A stretch of DNA of 64,000 nucleotides from Saccharothrix coeruleofusca (GCF_014648515.1 NZ_BMRG01000011.1:1-64000), one strand, 5' to 3'; counted from the stretch's first letter, positions 36,232-44,961 are shown. Notes: generated by a model from the sequence alone, not told the origin. A program made the numbers and translations.

Positions 36232-36782
36232 CGCAGCACCGGTCCGAAGCCGTCCTCGTCGTCCGGGTCCGCCGCGTGGCGGGGCCGCGACGGCGGCGGG
36301 GGCGGGGCGGGCGCGGGCGGCACCGGGCGGGACGGCGGCGGGGGCGGGGCGGGCGCGGGCGGCACCGGGCGGGACGGCGGAGCGTCCCACGCCGCCTGCC
36401 GCAACACGCTGCCCTCCTCGGCGGGCGGCGGGGGCGGCGGTTCCTCGGCCTTCGGGATGAAGCTGTTCAGGAAGTCCATCGCCGCCGTGCCGCCGAACTG
36501 CGGCTCGACCACCGCCGCGACCTGCTGCGCCGCCTGCACCTGCGCGCGCTGCACGGTCGCCATCACGGCCTGCCCCAGCTGCACGTGCGACAGCTCCGCC
36601 GCGCGCGGCGAGAACTCGATGTGCTGCAACGCCCCGTTCGGCGCGACCGTGACCGTCACCGCGCCGTCGGGCGAGCGCACCGTGGCCGCCGCGTGCTGGA
36701 TCTGCTGCTGCATCTCCTGCGACCGCCGCGCCAGGTCCTGCGCCCTCGCCTCCAGGTCGGCGATCATCCGTTCCGGTTCCAC
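36228..36782 (-). CDS. YbaB/EbfC-like protein with a proline-rich tail
   Basis: A 184-residue protein, first gene of the operon. Residues 1-100 match the YbaB/EbfC nucleoid-protein fold: a long helix (RMIADLEARAQDLARRSQEM) followed by VRSPDGAVTVTVAPNGALQHIEF. The C-terminal third is Pro-rich and contains an exact 14-residue tandem repeat. The GTG at 36782 is chosen because GGGAGG lies 7 bases upstream; a GTG at 36815 is possible. YbaB-like genes often precede ESX-type genes in actinomycetes. Confidence 0.78.
   Translation of the reverse strand: MEPERMIADLEARAQDLARRSQEMQQQIQHAAATVRSPDGAVTVTVAPNGALQHIEFSPRAAELSHVQLGQAVMATVQRAQVQAAQQVAAVVEPQFGGTAAMDFLNSFIPKAEEPPPPPPAEEGSVLRQAAWDAPPSRPVPPAPAPPPPPSRPVPPAPAPPPPPSRPRHAADPDDEDGFGPVLR
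36289..36372. repeat. Exact 42-bp tandem repeat in the YbaB-like gene
   Basis: Two identical 42-bp units (36289-36330 and 36331-36372) encode the 14-residue repeat PPSRPVPPAPAPPP. A third unit begins but breaks off after 8 bases. The repeat keeps frame, so copy number can change without destroying the gene. Confidence 0.9.
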
Positions 36783-36866
36783 CCCTGTGCCCTCCCGAGC
36801 TGCCTGCGAGGTCACCTTGGACGTGCCCGCGACACGTGCCGGTTCCGCGACGGGGAGTATTCCGGG

Positions 36867-39800
36867 TCAGCCCGCCCTGGGCGCGCGCAGCGGCCCCAGC
36901 GCCAGCGCGGCGCGGAACTCCTTGGGCGGCACCGGCCGGGAGAACAGCCAGCCCTGGTAGGCGTCCACGCCGATGTCGCGCAGCACCTGGAACTGGGCCT
37001 CGGTCTCCACGCCCTCGGCCACGCACTTGCGGCCCATCGCCCGCGCCATGTCCACCACGGCCTTGGCCACCGCGAAGTCCGAGGAGTCGTGGTCCACTCC
37101 GGAGACGAACCTGCGGTCCACCTTGATGATCTGCGCGGGCAGGTCCTTGAGCCGGGCCAGCGACGAGTAGCCGGTGCCGAAGTCGTCCACGGCGAACCGC
37201 ACGCCCCGGTCGACCAGCTCGGCCATCGACTGCCGCACCCGCGAGGGCAGGTCGACCAGCGCGGTCTCCACCAGCTCCAGCACCACCCGGTTCCACGGGA
37301 TGCCCGACTCGGCGATGGCGGTGGCCACCGTGTCGACGAACTCCGGGTCACCGGGCACCAGGCCCGCCAGGTTCACCGCCACGGCCACCGGCTCGGGCCA
37401 GGTCACCGCCTCCCGCAGCGCGGTGCGCAGCACCCACCGGTCCAGCTCGCGCAGCAGGTCGCCCTGCTCGGCCACGGGCAGGAAGACGTCCGGCGGCAGC
37501 AGCCCCCGGTCCGGGTGCGGCCAGCGCACCAGCGCCTCGGCGGTCAGCACCGACCCGTCCTCGCCCACCACCGGCTGGTAGTGCAGGGCCAGCCCGTCGT
37601 GGGCCAGCGCGTCGCGCAACTGCCCCTCCAGGTGCACCTGCCGGTCGGCGGAGGCGATCAGCGCCGCGGAGGCCAGCGACACCCGGCCCGCGCCCGCGCG
37701 CTTGGCCTCGAACATCGCCGCGTCGGCGAAGCGCAGCAGGTCCGCGCCGGTGGCGCGGGAGCCGTTGGGCACCGCCGCGCCGATCGACGCCGACACCCGC
37801 ACCAGCTGCCCGTGCACCGGCACCGCCGTGCGCAGCAGCCCGGCGACCTTGACGGCCAGCGCGTCCACCCCGCCCACCAGGTCGGTGTTCTCGCAGATGA
37901 TCACGTACTCGTCGCCGGAGAGCCGGGCCGCGGTGCAGCCCTCGGGCAGCCCGCCCTCCAGCCGCCGGGCCAGCGCCACCAGCAGCTCATCGCCCGCGTC
38001 GTGGCCCAGCGAGTCGTTGACCCGCTTGAAGTTGTCGATGTCGCAGAACAGCACGGCCACCTTGGACCGGTTCTCCGACTCCAGCAGGTCGCCCAGCAGC
38101 TCCTTGACCAGCGCCCGGTTGGGCAGGCCGGTCAGCTCGTCGTGGGTGGCCTGGTGGCGCAGCGCCTCGGCGGCGCGGCGGCGCTCGGTGATGTCCTGGA
38201 ACGCGATCAGCCAGAACCGGCGCCCGTCGTCCTGCACCGACAGCGAGATGTGCAGCTCGCAGTACACCCGCTCGCCGTCCGGCCGGACCAGGATGCGCTG
38301 CGGGACCTTGTGCGCCCGGTCCGCGCCGAACGCGGTCATCCTGCTCACCGACCGCAGCCGGTCCTCGTTGTCGTCGGGGTCGGTCAGCTGCTCGGCGGTC
38401 ATCCCGCGCAGCTGCTCCAGGTCCATGCCCAGCAGCTTGCACAGCGCGTCGTTGGCGTCGACCAGCCGCTCGGACTCGTCGAACAGGCCGACGCCCACCG
38501 GGGTGAGCGAGACCAGGTCGGCGAAGCGCTGGCTGGACCGCTGCACCCGCGTCTCGGCGGCGCGCTGCTCGGTCACGTCCTGCGCGGTGCCCACCGCCAG
38601 CCGCCTGCCGTCCGGGTTCTTGAGCAGCACGCCGTTGCAGCGGAACACGCGCACCGAACCGTCCCGGCGCACCAGGCGGTGCTCGCACTCCACCGGGTCG
38701 CCGCCGTCGGCCAGCTGCCGCCACAGGTCGTCGACCCAGGCCCGGTCCTCCGGGTGCACCAGGTCCAGGTAGGTCCGGTAGCTGGTGCGCTCCTCGCGGG
38801 GGACGCCGAACAGGTCGACCAGCATCCCCGACCAGACCACCTCGCCGGTGTCCAGGTTCCACTCCCACACGCCCAGCCGGGCGGCGCGCTGGGCGTCGGC
38901 CAGCCGCCGCCGGTCGTCGCGCAGCTGGCGCTCCAGCGCCCGCGCCTCGGTGACGTCCTGGACGGTGCCGTGCAGCCGGGTGACCCGGTCACCGGGTTCC
39001 AGCTCGGCCCGCGCCCGGCAGATGTAGACGCGCTCGCCCCGCTCGCTGCGCACCTCGGCTTCGAAGGTGCGGTCGTCCTCGGCGTTCAGCAGCTTGCGCC
39101 GCAGGTCCTCCAGCACCGGGCGGTCGTCCGGGTGCACGCCCCGCATCAGGTCCGCGTCGGCGGTGAGGCCCAGGTCCTCGTACATCTCCAGGAGGACTTC
39201 GCTGCGGTGCACCACGCGGGTGGCGACCTCGTAGCTCCAGCTGCCCATCCGCGCGATGCGCTGGGCCTCCAGCAGCCGGACCCGCTCGGTGGCCAGCGCG
39301 CGGTCGGCCTTCCACTGGTCGGTGATGTCGCGGATGTAGCCGGTGATGAGCTGGGTGCGGCCGTCCGCGCGCAGCTTGGCCTCGGCGACCCCCTGTATCC
39401 AGCGCAGCTCGCCGTCGGGGCGGATGATCCGGTAGACGATGTCTATCGGCGCGCCGGACAGCTCCCGGTTGGCCCAGTAGCCCGCGACCATCTCGTAGTC
39501 GTCCGGGTGCACCACGTCCAGCACGGCCTGCGCGCCCGGCGTCACCGAACCCGGCCTCAGGCCCAGCAGCTCGTAGTGGGTCTCCGACCAGACCGTGGCG
39601 CCGGTGGCCGGGTCGTACTCCCAGGAGCCGATCGCGGCGACCCGCTGGACGGCGCGCAGCCTGCGCTGCTCGTCGCGCAGCTCGTCGGCGGCCCTGGCCA
39701 GGTCGGACACGTCGACCAGGAGCACGGTGCGCAGGCCGGTGCCCGCGACCGGGGCGAGCGCCGCCCGGACCGGCACCTCGACGCCGTCGGCGCGGCGCAG

Positions 39801-40034
39801 CCGCAGGTCGGCGGCGTCGCCGACGAGCAGCTCGGCCAGTCCGCGGCCCGCCAGGTCCTCGGGGGAGGCGTAACCGGCCAGCACCGCCGCGGCGGCGTTG
39901 GCGCGCACGACCACGTCACGGGGGTCGCACAGCAGCGAGGGGGCGTCCGGCAGGCCGCTCCGGCCCAGGTCGGCGGAGCGCTCGGGGCGCGCGGTGGCCA
40001 GCGCCACCGGATCGCGTCCAACCCGCTTGGGCAC
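36867..40034 (-). CDS. Multi-PAS GGDEF/EAL signalling protein
   Basis: A 1055-residue cyclic-di-GMP protein. About five PAS/PAC modules occupy residues 30-600 (for example GSWEYDPATGATVWSE, WEWNLDTGEVVWSG). The GGDEF domain starts THDELTGLPNRAL and its active loop reads LSGDEY instead of GGDEF. The EAL domain has EALVRW, NLAG, DDFGTGYSSL and the loop-6 stretch KVDRRFVSGV, and looks catalytically complete. No membrane helix is seen, so it is probably a cytoplasmic sensor. The GTG at 40034 is the start. Phosphodiesterase activity is likely; cyclase activity is uncertain because of the Ser for Gly change. Confidence 0.93.
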   Translation of the reverse strand: MPKRVGRDPVALATARPERSADLGRSGLPDAPSLLCDPRDVVVRANAAAAVLAGYASPEDLAGRGLAELLVGDAADLRLRRADGVEVPVRAALAPVAGTGLRTVLLVDVSDLARAADELRDEQRRLRAVQRVAAIGSWEYDPATGATVWSETHYELLGLRPGSVTPGAQAVLDVVHPDDYEMVAGYWANRELSGAPIDIVYRIIRPDGELRWIQGVAEAKLRADGRTQLITGYIRDITDQWKADRALATERVRLLEAQRIARMGSWSYEVATRVVHRSEVLLEMYEDLGLTADADLMRGVHPDDRPVLEDLRRKLLNAEDDRTFEAEVRSERGERVYICRARAELEPGDRVTRLHGTVQDVTEARALERQLRDDRRRLADAQRAARLGVWEWNLDTGEVVWSGMLVDLFGVPREERTSYRTYLDLVHPEDRAWVDDLWRQLADGGDPVECEHRLVRRDGSVRVFRCNGVLLKNPDGRRLAVGTAQDVTEQRAAETRVQRSSQRFADLVSLTPVGVGLFDESERLVDANDALCKLLGMDLEQLRGMTAEQLTDPDDNEDRLRSVSRMTAFGADRAHKVPQRILVRPDGERVYCELHISLSVQDDGRRFWLIAFQDITERRRAAEALRHQATHDELTGLPNRALVKELLGDLLESENRSKVAVLFCDIDNFKRVNDSLGHDAGDELLVALARRLEGGLPEGCTAARLSGDEYVIICENTDLVGGVDALAVKVAGLLRTAVPVHGQLVRVSASIGAAVPNGSRATGADLLRFADAAMFEAKRAGAGRVSLASAALIASADRQVHLEGQLRDALAHDGLALHYQPVVGEDGSVLTAEALVRWPHPDRGLLPPDVFLPVAEQGDLLRELDRWVLRTALREAVTWPEPVAVAVNLAGLVPGDPEFVDTVATAIAESGIPWNRVVLELVETALVDLPSRVRQSMAELVDRGVRFAVDDFGTGYSSLARLKDLPAQIIKVDRRFVSGVDHDSSDFAVAKAVVDMARAMGRKCVAEGVETEAQFQVLRDIGVDAYQGWLFSRPVPPKEFRAALALGPLRAPRAG

Positions 40035-40090
40035 GGTCCCACCTTCCCGTGTCTACCGCAGGGATGACCGGCCCGAGCGCCCGTGCACGT

Positions 40091-40132
40091 CGTCCCTCTC
40101 CACCGAGCATATGCACCCGGAGGAGAGGGACG
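40091..40132. promoter_or_regulatory. Inverted repeat upstream of the GGDEF/EAL gene
   Basis: The arms cgtccctctcc (40091-40101) and ggagagggacg (40122-40132) pair over 11 bp around a 20-base spacer. It lies about 60-100 bases upstream of the GTG at 40034, in the 222-bp gap after the malic enzyme gene. It may be an operator for the GGDEF/EAL gene or a terminator for malic enzyme. Confidence 0.45.
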
Positions 40133-40256
40133 CTATCGCTTCGGAGCGTTATCGCCCACCCCTCAACGGACTAACGATTCGCCTCGATCGGGGATTCGTT
40201 ATTCCATGATGAGAACGGACTGACACGGCCAGAGCTCTCCCAACTCCGACAGGGGA

Positions 40257-41435
40257 TCAGGCTACTCCGTCCTGGCGCGCTGCCAAGGCCACCGCGGCGG
40301 CGACTTCCGGCCCGACCCTCGGGTCCAGGGCGCTGGGCACGATCCGGTCGGCGGCCAGGTCGTCCGCGGCGACCGCGGCGATGGCGTCCGCGGCGGCCAG
40401 CTTCATGCCCTCGGTGATGCGCCTGGCGCCCGCGTCCAGCGCGCCCCGGAAGATGCCGGGGAAGGCCAGCACGTTGTTGATCTGGTTGGGGAAGTCGCTG
40501 CGGCCGGTGGCCACGATGGCGGCGTGCCTGCCCGCCACCTCCGGGTGCACCTCCGGGTCGGGGTTGGACAGCGCGAACACCACCGAGTCCGGCGCCATGC
40601 CCGCGATCAGCTCCTCGGGCACCTGGGCGGAGGAGACGCCCACGAACACGTCCGCGCCGCGCAGCGCCTCGGCGATCCCGCCGCGCAGCCCGCTGGCGTT
40701 GGTGACCAGCGCCAACTCCTCCTTGACCGGGTTGAGCCCGGCCCGGCCCGCGTGCACGATGCCGCGCGAGTCGACCACGGTGACCTCGCCGACGCCCGCC
40801 GCCACCAGGATCTTCGCGCAGGCCACGCCCGCCGCGCCCGCGCCGGAGACGACCACGCGCTGGTCGGCGGCGGACTTGCCGAGCACCGCGTTGGCGCCGC
40901 GCAGCGCGGCCAGCACCACCACCGCCGTGCCGTGCTGGTCGTCGTGCATGACCGGCACGTCCAGCGCCTCGACCAGCCGGGCCTCCAGCTCGAAGCAGCG
41001 CGGCGCGGCCACGTCCTCCAGGTTGACCGCGCCGAACGAGGGGCGCAGCCGCACCAGCGTCTCGACGATCTCGTCCACGTCGGTGGTGTCCAGCACCAGC
41101 GGGATGGCGTCGAGCCCGCCGAAGGTCTTGAACAGCGCCGCCTTGCCCTCCATGACCGGCAGCGACGCGCGCGGGCCGATGTCGCCCAGCCCCAGCACCG
41201 CGGTGCCGTCGCTGACCACCGCCACCAGGCGGTGCGCCCAGGTGTACCGGGCCGCCAGCGCGGCGTCCTCGGCGATGGCCCGGCTGACCTTGGCCACGCC
41301 GGGGGTGTAGGCGATCGACAGCGCCCTGGGCCCGTCGAGCGAGGTGGTCACGCCCAGGTCGAGCTTGCCGCCCTCGTGGGCGGTGAAGATCTCCTCGTCG
41401 GTGGGCTGGGTGGTGGGTTCGTTCAGAGCGGTCAC
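40257..41435 (-). CDS. NAD(P)-dependent malic enzyme
   Basis: A 392-residue malic enzyme of the short bacterial type, decarboxylating malate to pyruvate. Conserved blocks are IAYTPGVAKVSRAI, VVSDGTAVLGLGDIGP, NLEDVAAPRCFELE (metal site), MHDDQHGTAVVVLAAL and the dinucleotide loop VSGAGAAGVACAKIL. The GTG at 41435 has GGAGGA 7 bases upstream. It stands alone, divergent from the epimerase gene across about 300 bp. Confidence 0.95.
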   Translation of the reverse strand: MTALNEPTTQPTDEEIFTAHEGGKLDLGVTTSLDGPRALSIAYTPGVAKVSRAIAEDAALAARYTWAHRLVAVVSDGTAVLGLGDIGPRASLPVMEGKAALFKTFGGLDAIPLVLDTTDVDEIVETLVRLRPSFGAVNLEDVAAPRCFELEARLVEALDVPVMHDDQHGTAVVVLAALRGANAVLGKSAADQRVVVSGAGAAGVACAKILVAAGVGEVTVVDSRGIVHAGRAGLNPVKEELALVTNASGLRGGIAEALRGADVFVGVSSAQVPEELIAGMAPDSVVFALSNPDPEVHPEVAGRHAAIVATGRSDFPNQINNVLAFPGIFRGALDAGARRITEGMKLAAADAIAAVAADDLAADRIVPSALDPRVGPEVAAAVALAARQDGVA

Positions 41436-41737
41436 GGGAGTCCTCCTGCGGTGCGCGTCCCTCGGCGCACCGCACCGGCGTTGTCACGCGGATCTGCGGG
41501 GCCTGACGATGCGGAACGGGCACGTCCCGCGTCGAGTTGCGACGCCCGGAACGGCCCGTGAACGGCGGTGTGGGATCAAGTGTGACAGCGTTCGGAAATG
41601 CTGTCTGCGGCGAGGATCACACCATTGTGGCAGGTCAGAGGCGGTTTTCACAGAACGTACGTCCGGTTTTCTGGACCGGCCGGTCAGTTTCCGCAGGCAG
41701 GATCGGTCAAGAAACGGCGCGCTCTACGCTGACCGTC
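41436..41737. other. Divergent promoter region of malic enzyme and epimerase
   Basis: About 300 bases with no gene. It is less GC-rich than its surroundings near 41590-41680. It should hold the promoters of both flanking genes. No clear palindrome or riboswitch-like structure was recognised. Confidence 0.5.
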
Positions 41738-42328
41738 ATGCAGGCACGCGAGTTGAAAATTTCCGGCGCCTTCGAGTTCACCCCATCGGTCTTCCCGGAC
41801 GACCGGGGGCTGTTCGTGGCACCCTTCCAGGAGGAGCCCTTCCGACGCGCCGTCGGGCACGGCCTGCGCGTCGCGCAGACCAACCACAGTGAGTCGCGCC
41901 GCGGCGTCGTGCGCGGCGTGCACTACGCGGACGTGCCGCCGGGACAGGCCAAGTACGTGCACTGCCCGCGCGGCAAGCTGCTCGACGTGGTGGTGGACCT
42001 GCGCGTCGGCTCCCCCACCTTCGGCCAGTGGGACACCGTGGTCCTGGAGCCCGCGAAGTTCAACTCGGTGTACGTGCCGGAGGGCCTGGGGCACGCGCTG
42101 ATGGCCCTGGAGGACGGCACCATCACCTCCTACCTGTGCTCGGAGGGGTTCAACCCGAAAGCCGAGCGCGGCATCAACCCGCTGAGCCTCGACCTGCCCT
42201 GGCCCGCCGACATCACGCCGATCCTGTCGCTGAAGGACCAGGAGGCGCCCACCCTGGAGCAGGCGCAGGCCGACGGCCTGCTGCCCTCCTACGAGGAGTG
42301 CACCGCCTGGTACGCCAAATTGCAGTGA
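41738..42328 (+). CDS. dTDP-4-dehydrorhamnose 3,5-epimerase-like protein (RmlC family)
   Basis: A 196-residue cupin epimerase of dTDP-sugar synthesis. Family blocks are GAFEFTPSVFPDDRGLFVAPF, NHSESRRGVVRGVHYAD (catalytic His), AKYVHCPRGKLLDVVVDLR and YVPEGLGHALMALED. The ATG at 41738 is the natural family start. No other rhamnose genes are nearby, so it may instead serve a secondary-metabolite deoxysugar or be a C3 or C5 epimerase of another sugar. Confidence 0.9.
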   Translation: MQARELKISGAFEFTPSVFPDDRGLFVAPFQEEPFRRAVGHGLRVAQTNHSESRRGVVRGVHYADVPPGQAKYVHCPRGKLLDVVVDLRVGSPTFGQWDTVVLEPAKFNSVYVPEGLGHALMALEDGTITSYLCSEGFNPKAERGINPLSLDLPWPADITPILSLKDQEAPTLEQAQADGLLPSYEECTAWYAKLQ

Positions 42329-42332
42329 CATG

Positions 42333-42351
42333 GCCCCGGCTCCGCCGGGGC
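42333..42351 (+). terminator. Hairpin terminator after the epimerase gene
   Basis: gccccggc (42333-42340) and gccggggc (42344-42351) form an 8-bp stem with a 3-base loop, four bases after the epimerase stop. Confidence 0.6.
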
Positions 42352-42480
42352 GGCGAGGCCGCCCGGAAGGCGGCCCATCGGCACGCGTTTCGCGGACGAT
42401 CGAAAAGCGCGATCGCCCGCGAAAGGCATCCCGACAGGCCGACGCGGCCTCGCGTGGTGGTCGAGCGGCAGGGCAGCTGA

Positions 42481-42774
42481 TCAGGCCAACCGTCGCGGCC
42501 TCGGCCACAGCCGGAAGCGGATCACCCCCAGCACCAGCGCGGGCCCCAGCTCCCGCGAGTCGGTCGAGCCGAACGGGTTGTCCCCTTCGACGTGCCACCC
42601 GTCGCCCTCGGCCCGCACGGCCCGCTTGACCGACAGCTGCGCGGGCCTGCTGGGCCAGCGCACGAGCACCACGTCGCGCGGCGCGGGCGGGCGCTCGTAG
42701 TCCACCCAGACGACGTCACCGGTCTTGAGCGTCGGGGACATCGACGGCCCGATCACCCGCACCAAGTTGTTCAC
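42481..42774 (-). CDS. sodX: Nickel superoxide dismutase maturation protease (S26 family)
   Basis: A 97-residue signal-peptidase-like protease. The catalytic Ser is in GPSMSPTL and the Lys in LSVKRAV, followed by the VEGDNP block. It lacks membrane helices. Its neighbour across 77 bp is the Ni-SOD gene, whose propeptide it should remove. The GTG at 42774 is preferred because GGAGG lies 5 bases upstream; a GTG at 42780 is possible. S26 proteases next to sodN are the known SodX arrangement. Confidence 0.9.
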   Translation of the reverse strand: MNNLVRVIGPSMSPTLKTGDVVWVDYERPPAPRDVVLVRWPSRPAQLSVKRAVRAEGDGWHVEGDNPFGSTDSRELGPALVLGVIRFRLWPRPRRLA

Positions 42775-42851
42775 GATCACCTCCGACTGCTCCCGCCGAG
42801 GCCCGGGGGTAGGGTTCGGCCTGTCGGAGCATCCACTGTCAGGGAGGAACG

Positions 42852-43271
42852 ATGCGACTTCTGTCGCGCATCCGAGAACTCCGCCGCCCGCTCCTGGAGG
42901 CCACCGCGCACTGCGACCTCCCGTGCGGTGTGTACGACCCGGCCCAGGCCCGGATCGAGGCGGAGTCGGTCAAGGCGATCCAGGAGAAGTACCAGGCGAA
43001 CGAGGACCCGGAGTTCCGGGAGCGCGCGGTGCTGATCAAGGAGCAGCGCAGCGACCTGGTCAAGCACCACCTGTGGGTGCTGTGGACCGACTACTTCAAG
43101 CCGCCGCACTTCGAGAAGTACCCGGAGCTGCACGACCTGTTCAACCGCGCCACCAAGGCCGCGGGCGCGTCCGGCACCAAGGGCTCCATGGACCCCGCCA
43201 AGGGGCAGGAGCTGCTCGACCTGATCGCCCAGATCGACAAGATCTTCTGGGAGACCAAGCAGGCCGCCTGA
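42852..43271 (+). CDS. sodN: Nickel superoxide dismutase
   Basis: A 139-residue Ni-SOD precursor. After a 19-residue propeptide the mature protein would start with the Ni-hook HCDLPCGVYD, in which His1, Cys2 and Cys6 bind nickel. The rest is the four-helix bundle (for example LVKHHLWVLWTDYFKPPHFEKYP). The ATG at 42852 has GGGAGG upstream. It is divergent from its maturation protease and removes superoxide in the cytoplasm. Confidence 0.97.
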   Translation: MRLLSRIRELRRPLLEATAHCDLPCGVYDPAQARIEAESVKAIQEKYQANEDPEFRERAVLIKEQRSDLVKHHLWVLWTDYFKPPHFEKYPELHDLFNRATKAAGASGTKGSMDPAKGQELLDLIAQIDKIFWETKQAA

Positions 43272-43375
43272 TCGCCTGCCAAGACGCGGCGCTGGCCGGC
43301 GGAGATCTCTCCGTCGGCCAGCGCCGTTTCGCGTCCTGGTTCGCCCGCCTCACTGGTTCCGCAAATCTGCGGCGT

Positions 43376-43624
43376 GTCACCTTGGTCGTTCAGAAGGAGC
43401 CGGACGCCTTCCTGCCCGACCTCGCCATGAGCCTCAACAACCAATCCAACCGCTTGGCTGCACTCGGACAACGCGAGAAAGCACTGGAAGCGATCACCGA
43501 AGCCGTCACCATCCGCAAACAACTCTCCCAAGTCCGACCTTCAGTGCACGAGCCTGAACTCAGAAAGTCACTGCAAGTTCTCTCCTGGCTCTACAAAGAA
43601 AATAACAGCGGTGATCACAGCTAG
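43376..43624 (+). pseudogene. C-terminal remnant of a TPR protein
   Basis: The 82 residues read VVQKEPDAFLPDLAMSLNNQ, then GQREKALEAITEAVTIRKQL and HEPELRKSLQVLSWLY before the stop. This is the C-terminal repeat and tail of the large actinomycete TPR/CHAT-type proteins. No upstream body exists: the sodN gene ends 100 bases earlier. GC content is lower than in the flanking genes. An internal ATG could express a short piece, but a remnant is more likely. Confidence 0.7.
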
Positions 43625-43770
43625 AGGCTAACCAGCCGAATATTCACCCCATTTGGCTGGACACCCCAGGAGGAGCATCTCAATCCTGGAACGTAGCTCC
43701 TTCCGGTGATGAACAAGCACCGAAGCGCGTCTTGCTAAGCGGCGTGCTCCATGCCGCGTACTTTGAGCGC

Positions 43771-44085
43771 ATGGAGACGAAGCACGTCACCGTGCCCCTT
43801 GAAGAGGCGGAGCAAGCCGCATTGTCGGCCTTCGCGGACCCTCAGCGCGCCGAACACGCAGCGCTGGAAGCATGGGCTGCCGAGCGCGGATTGGCCATGC
43901 GCTCATCGGAGGCGGATGTAGTCCGCACCCTGCTGTGCGCAGGAATCGATGCGCTCCAGAAGAAGACATTGGAACGGGGATACGCACACCTTGCCGAGGC
44001 GCAACGCGCAGGCGAGGGCAGGCATGTCGAACGCAGCACCAGGAAGGCCCGCCAAGCTCAGCGCGATCAGAGGATGCCCGCGTGA
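43771..44085 (+). CDS. Antitoxin-like protein of a toxin-antitoxin pair
   Basis: A 104-residue hydrophilic protein, METKHVTVPLEEAEQAALSA..., with a middle helix-rich part EADVVRTLLCAGIDALQKKT and a basic tail RSTRKARQAQRDQRMPA. The stop overlaps a GTG (GTGA) that opens a degenerate MazF-like gene, the classical antitoxin-first arrangement. The family was not identified precisely; ribbon-helix-helix or MazE-like is suggested. The start is the ATG at 43771. Confidence 0.65.
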   Translation: METKHVTVPLEEAEQAALSAFADPQRAEHAALEAWAAERGLAMRSSEADVVRTLLCAGIDALQKKTLERGYAHLAEAQRAGEGRHVERSTRKARQAQRDQRMPA

Positions 44086-44395
44086 CGGTTCCTCCCGACG
44101 AGCCCAGGTCTACTCGACAGCTTTGGAGCACGGCGAGAAGCCCAGGTTGGGGGATCAGCAACAACCAGCGGAATGGAACCTGGACACCATCGTGAGCATG
44201 GAGCACCACAACGGACCGCTAACCGGGAGCTCCTAGCCGTGGTGCCGCTGACCTCCGCCGACCTGCTTGTTGACTTCTCGTCCTCGCCGACGATCTCGAA
44301 CAGCTCTACGGGGACGACCGGTCCTGCGGGGTGCTCAGCCCGCGCACACTCACCGCCGTTAACGACGCCCTGAAAGCGGCGCTTCCACGGGAGCG
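44082..44395 (+). pseudogene. Degenerate MazF/PemK-like toxin
   Basis: Fragments in different frames recall the family: LEHGEKPRLG and NNQRN..LDTIVS early, then TTDR, and finally DDLEQLYGDDRS and VLSPRTLTAVNDALKAAL. Several frame changes and in-frame stops (for example the TGA after TWTPS near 44194) disable it. The start overlaps the antitoxin stop. A two-gene module with a broken toxin is inferred. Confidence 0.65.
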
Positions 44396-44553
44396 CGGCA
44401 CGACCGACATCCGTCCGCGGATCACCCGTCCGAGTGATCAAGTAGTGGTGGTGGCGAGCCGACAACCTCTGCATCGACACGTTGCCCGACCAGGCCCGCT
44501 CGGTGCCGTCCAGGGTGAGCTACCGGCAGTCACGTGGAGCAGGGGAGGCGCAC

Positions 44554-44961
44554 GTGGGGGACACCTTGGCGCCGATCGATGAACAGCTTGCCCTCCACGC
44601 GCACGAGGACATTCAGTCGCCCGCCCCGTCGCTCGGATCAGTGTGCGGTCAGTTGTACCCGTACAACGGCCACCAGCGCACGGCCGCGCTGCGCGACCGC
44701 CGAACCGGCAAGGTCGTCGCGCTGCACTTCCCGGCCGCGCTGGCCGCCACCGTTCGGCAAGCGCTCGGCAAGGAGGTCGAGACGTGGGGGCGGCTCACCC
44801 GGAATGTCCACGACCAGGTCGAATCGATCTCGGTGGAAGGACTCGCCGTGTTCGAGACCTCCGCACCGGGGATCGCGCTGGATGACGTAATCGGCGTTCT
44901 CGGCCCGGATTGGACAGAAGGCGTGGACTCGGCGGAGTGGATCGGACGACAGCGCGGCTGA
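44554..44961 (+). CDS. Hypothetical protein, possibly N-terminally shortened
   Basis: A 135-residue acidic protein. The central part GSVCGQLYPYNGHQRTAALR, KVVALHFPAALAATVRQALG and EVETWGRLTRNVHDQVESIS looks like a small beta-rich fold; the tail ends DWTEGVDSAEWIGRQRG. The GTG at 44554 is preceded by GGGGAGG at a good distance. An upstream in-frame stretch (IDTLPDQARSVPS) suggests the family protein is longer. No function can be assigned; it sits beside the broken toxin-antitoxin locus. Confidence 0.62.
   Translation: MGDTLAPIDEQLALHAHEDIQSPAPSLGSVCGQLYPYNGHQRTAALRDRRTGKVVALHFPAALAATVRQALGKEVETWGRLTRNVHDQVESISVEGLAVFETSAPGIALDDVIGVLGPDWTEGVDSAEWIGRQRG

Noticed and set aside
35808-40067. A plus-strand open frame of about 1400 codons opposite the GGDEF/EAL gene
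   Set aside because: It is antisense to the multi-PAS GGDEF/EAL protein and has the typical His/Gln/Arg-rich shadow composition.
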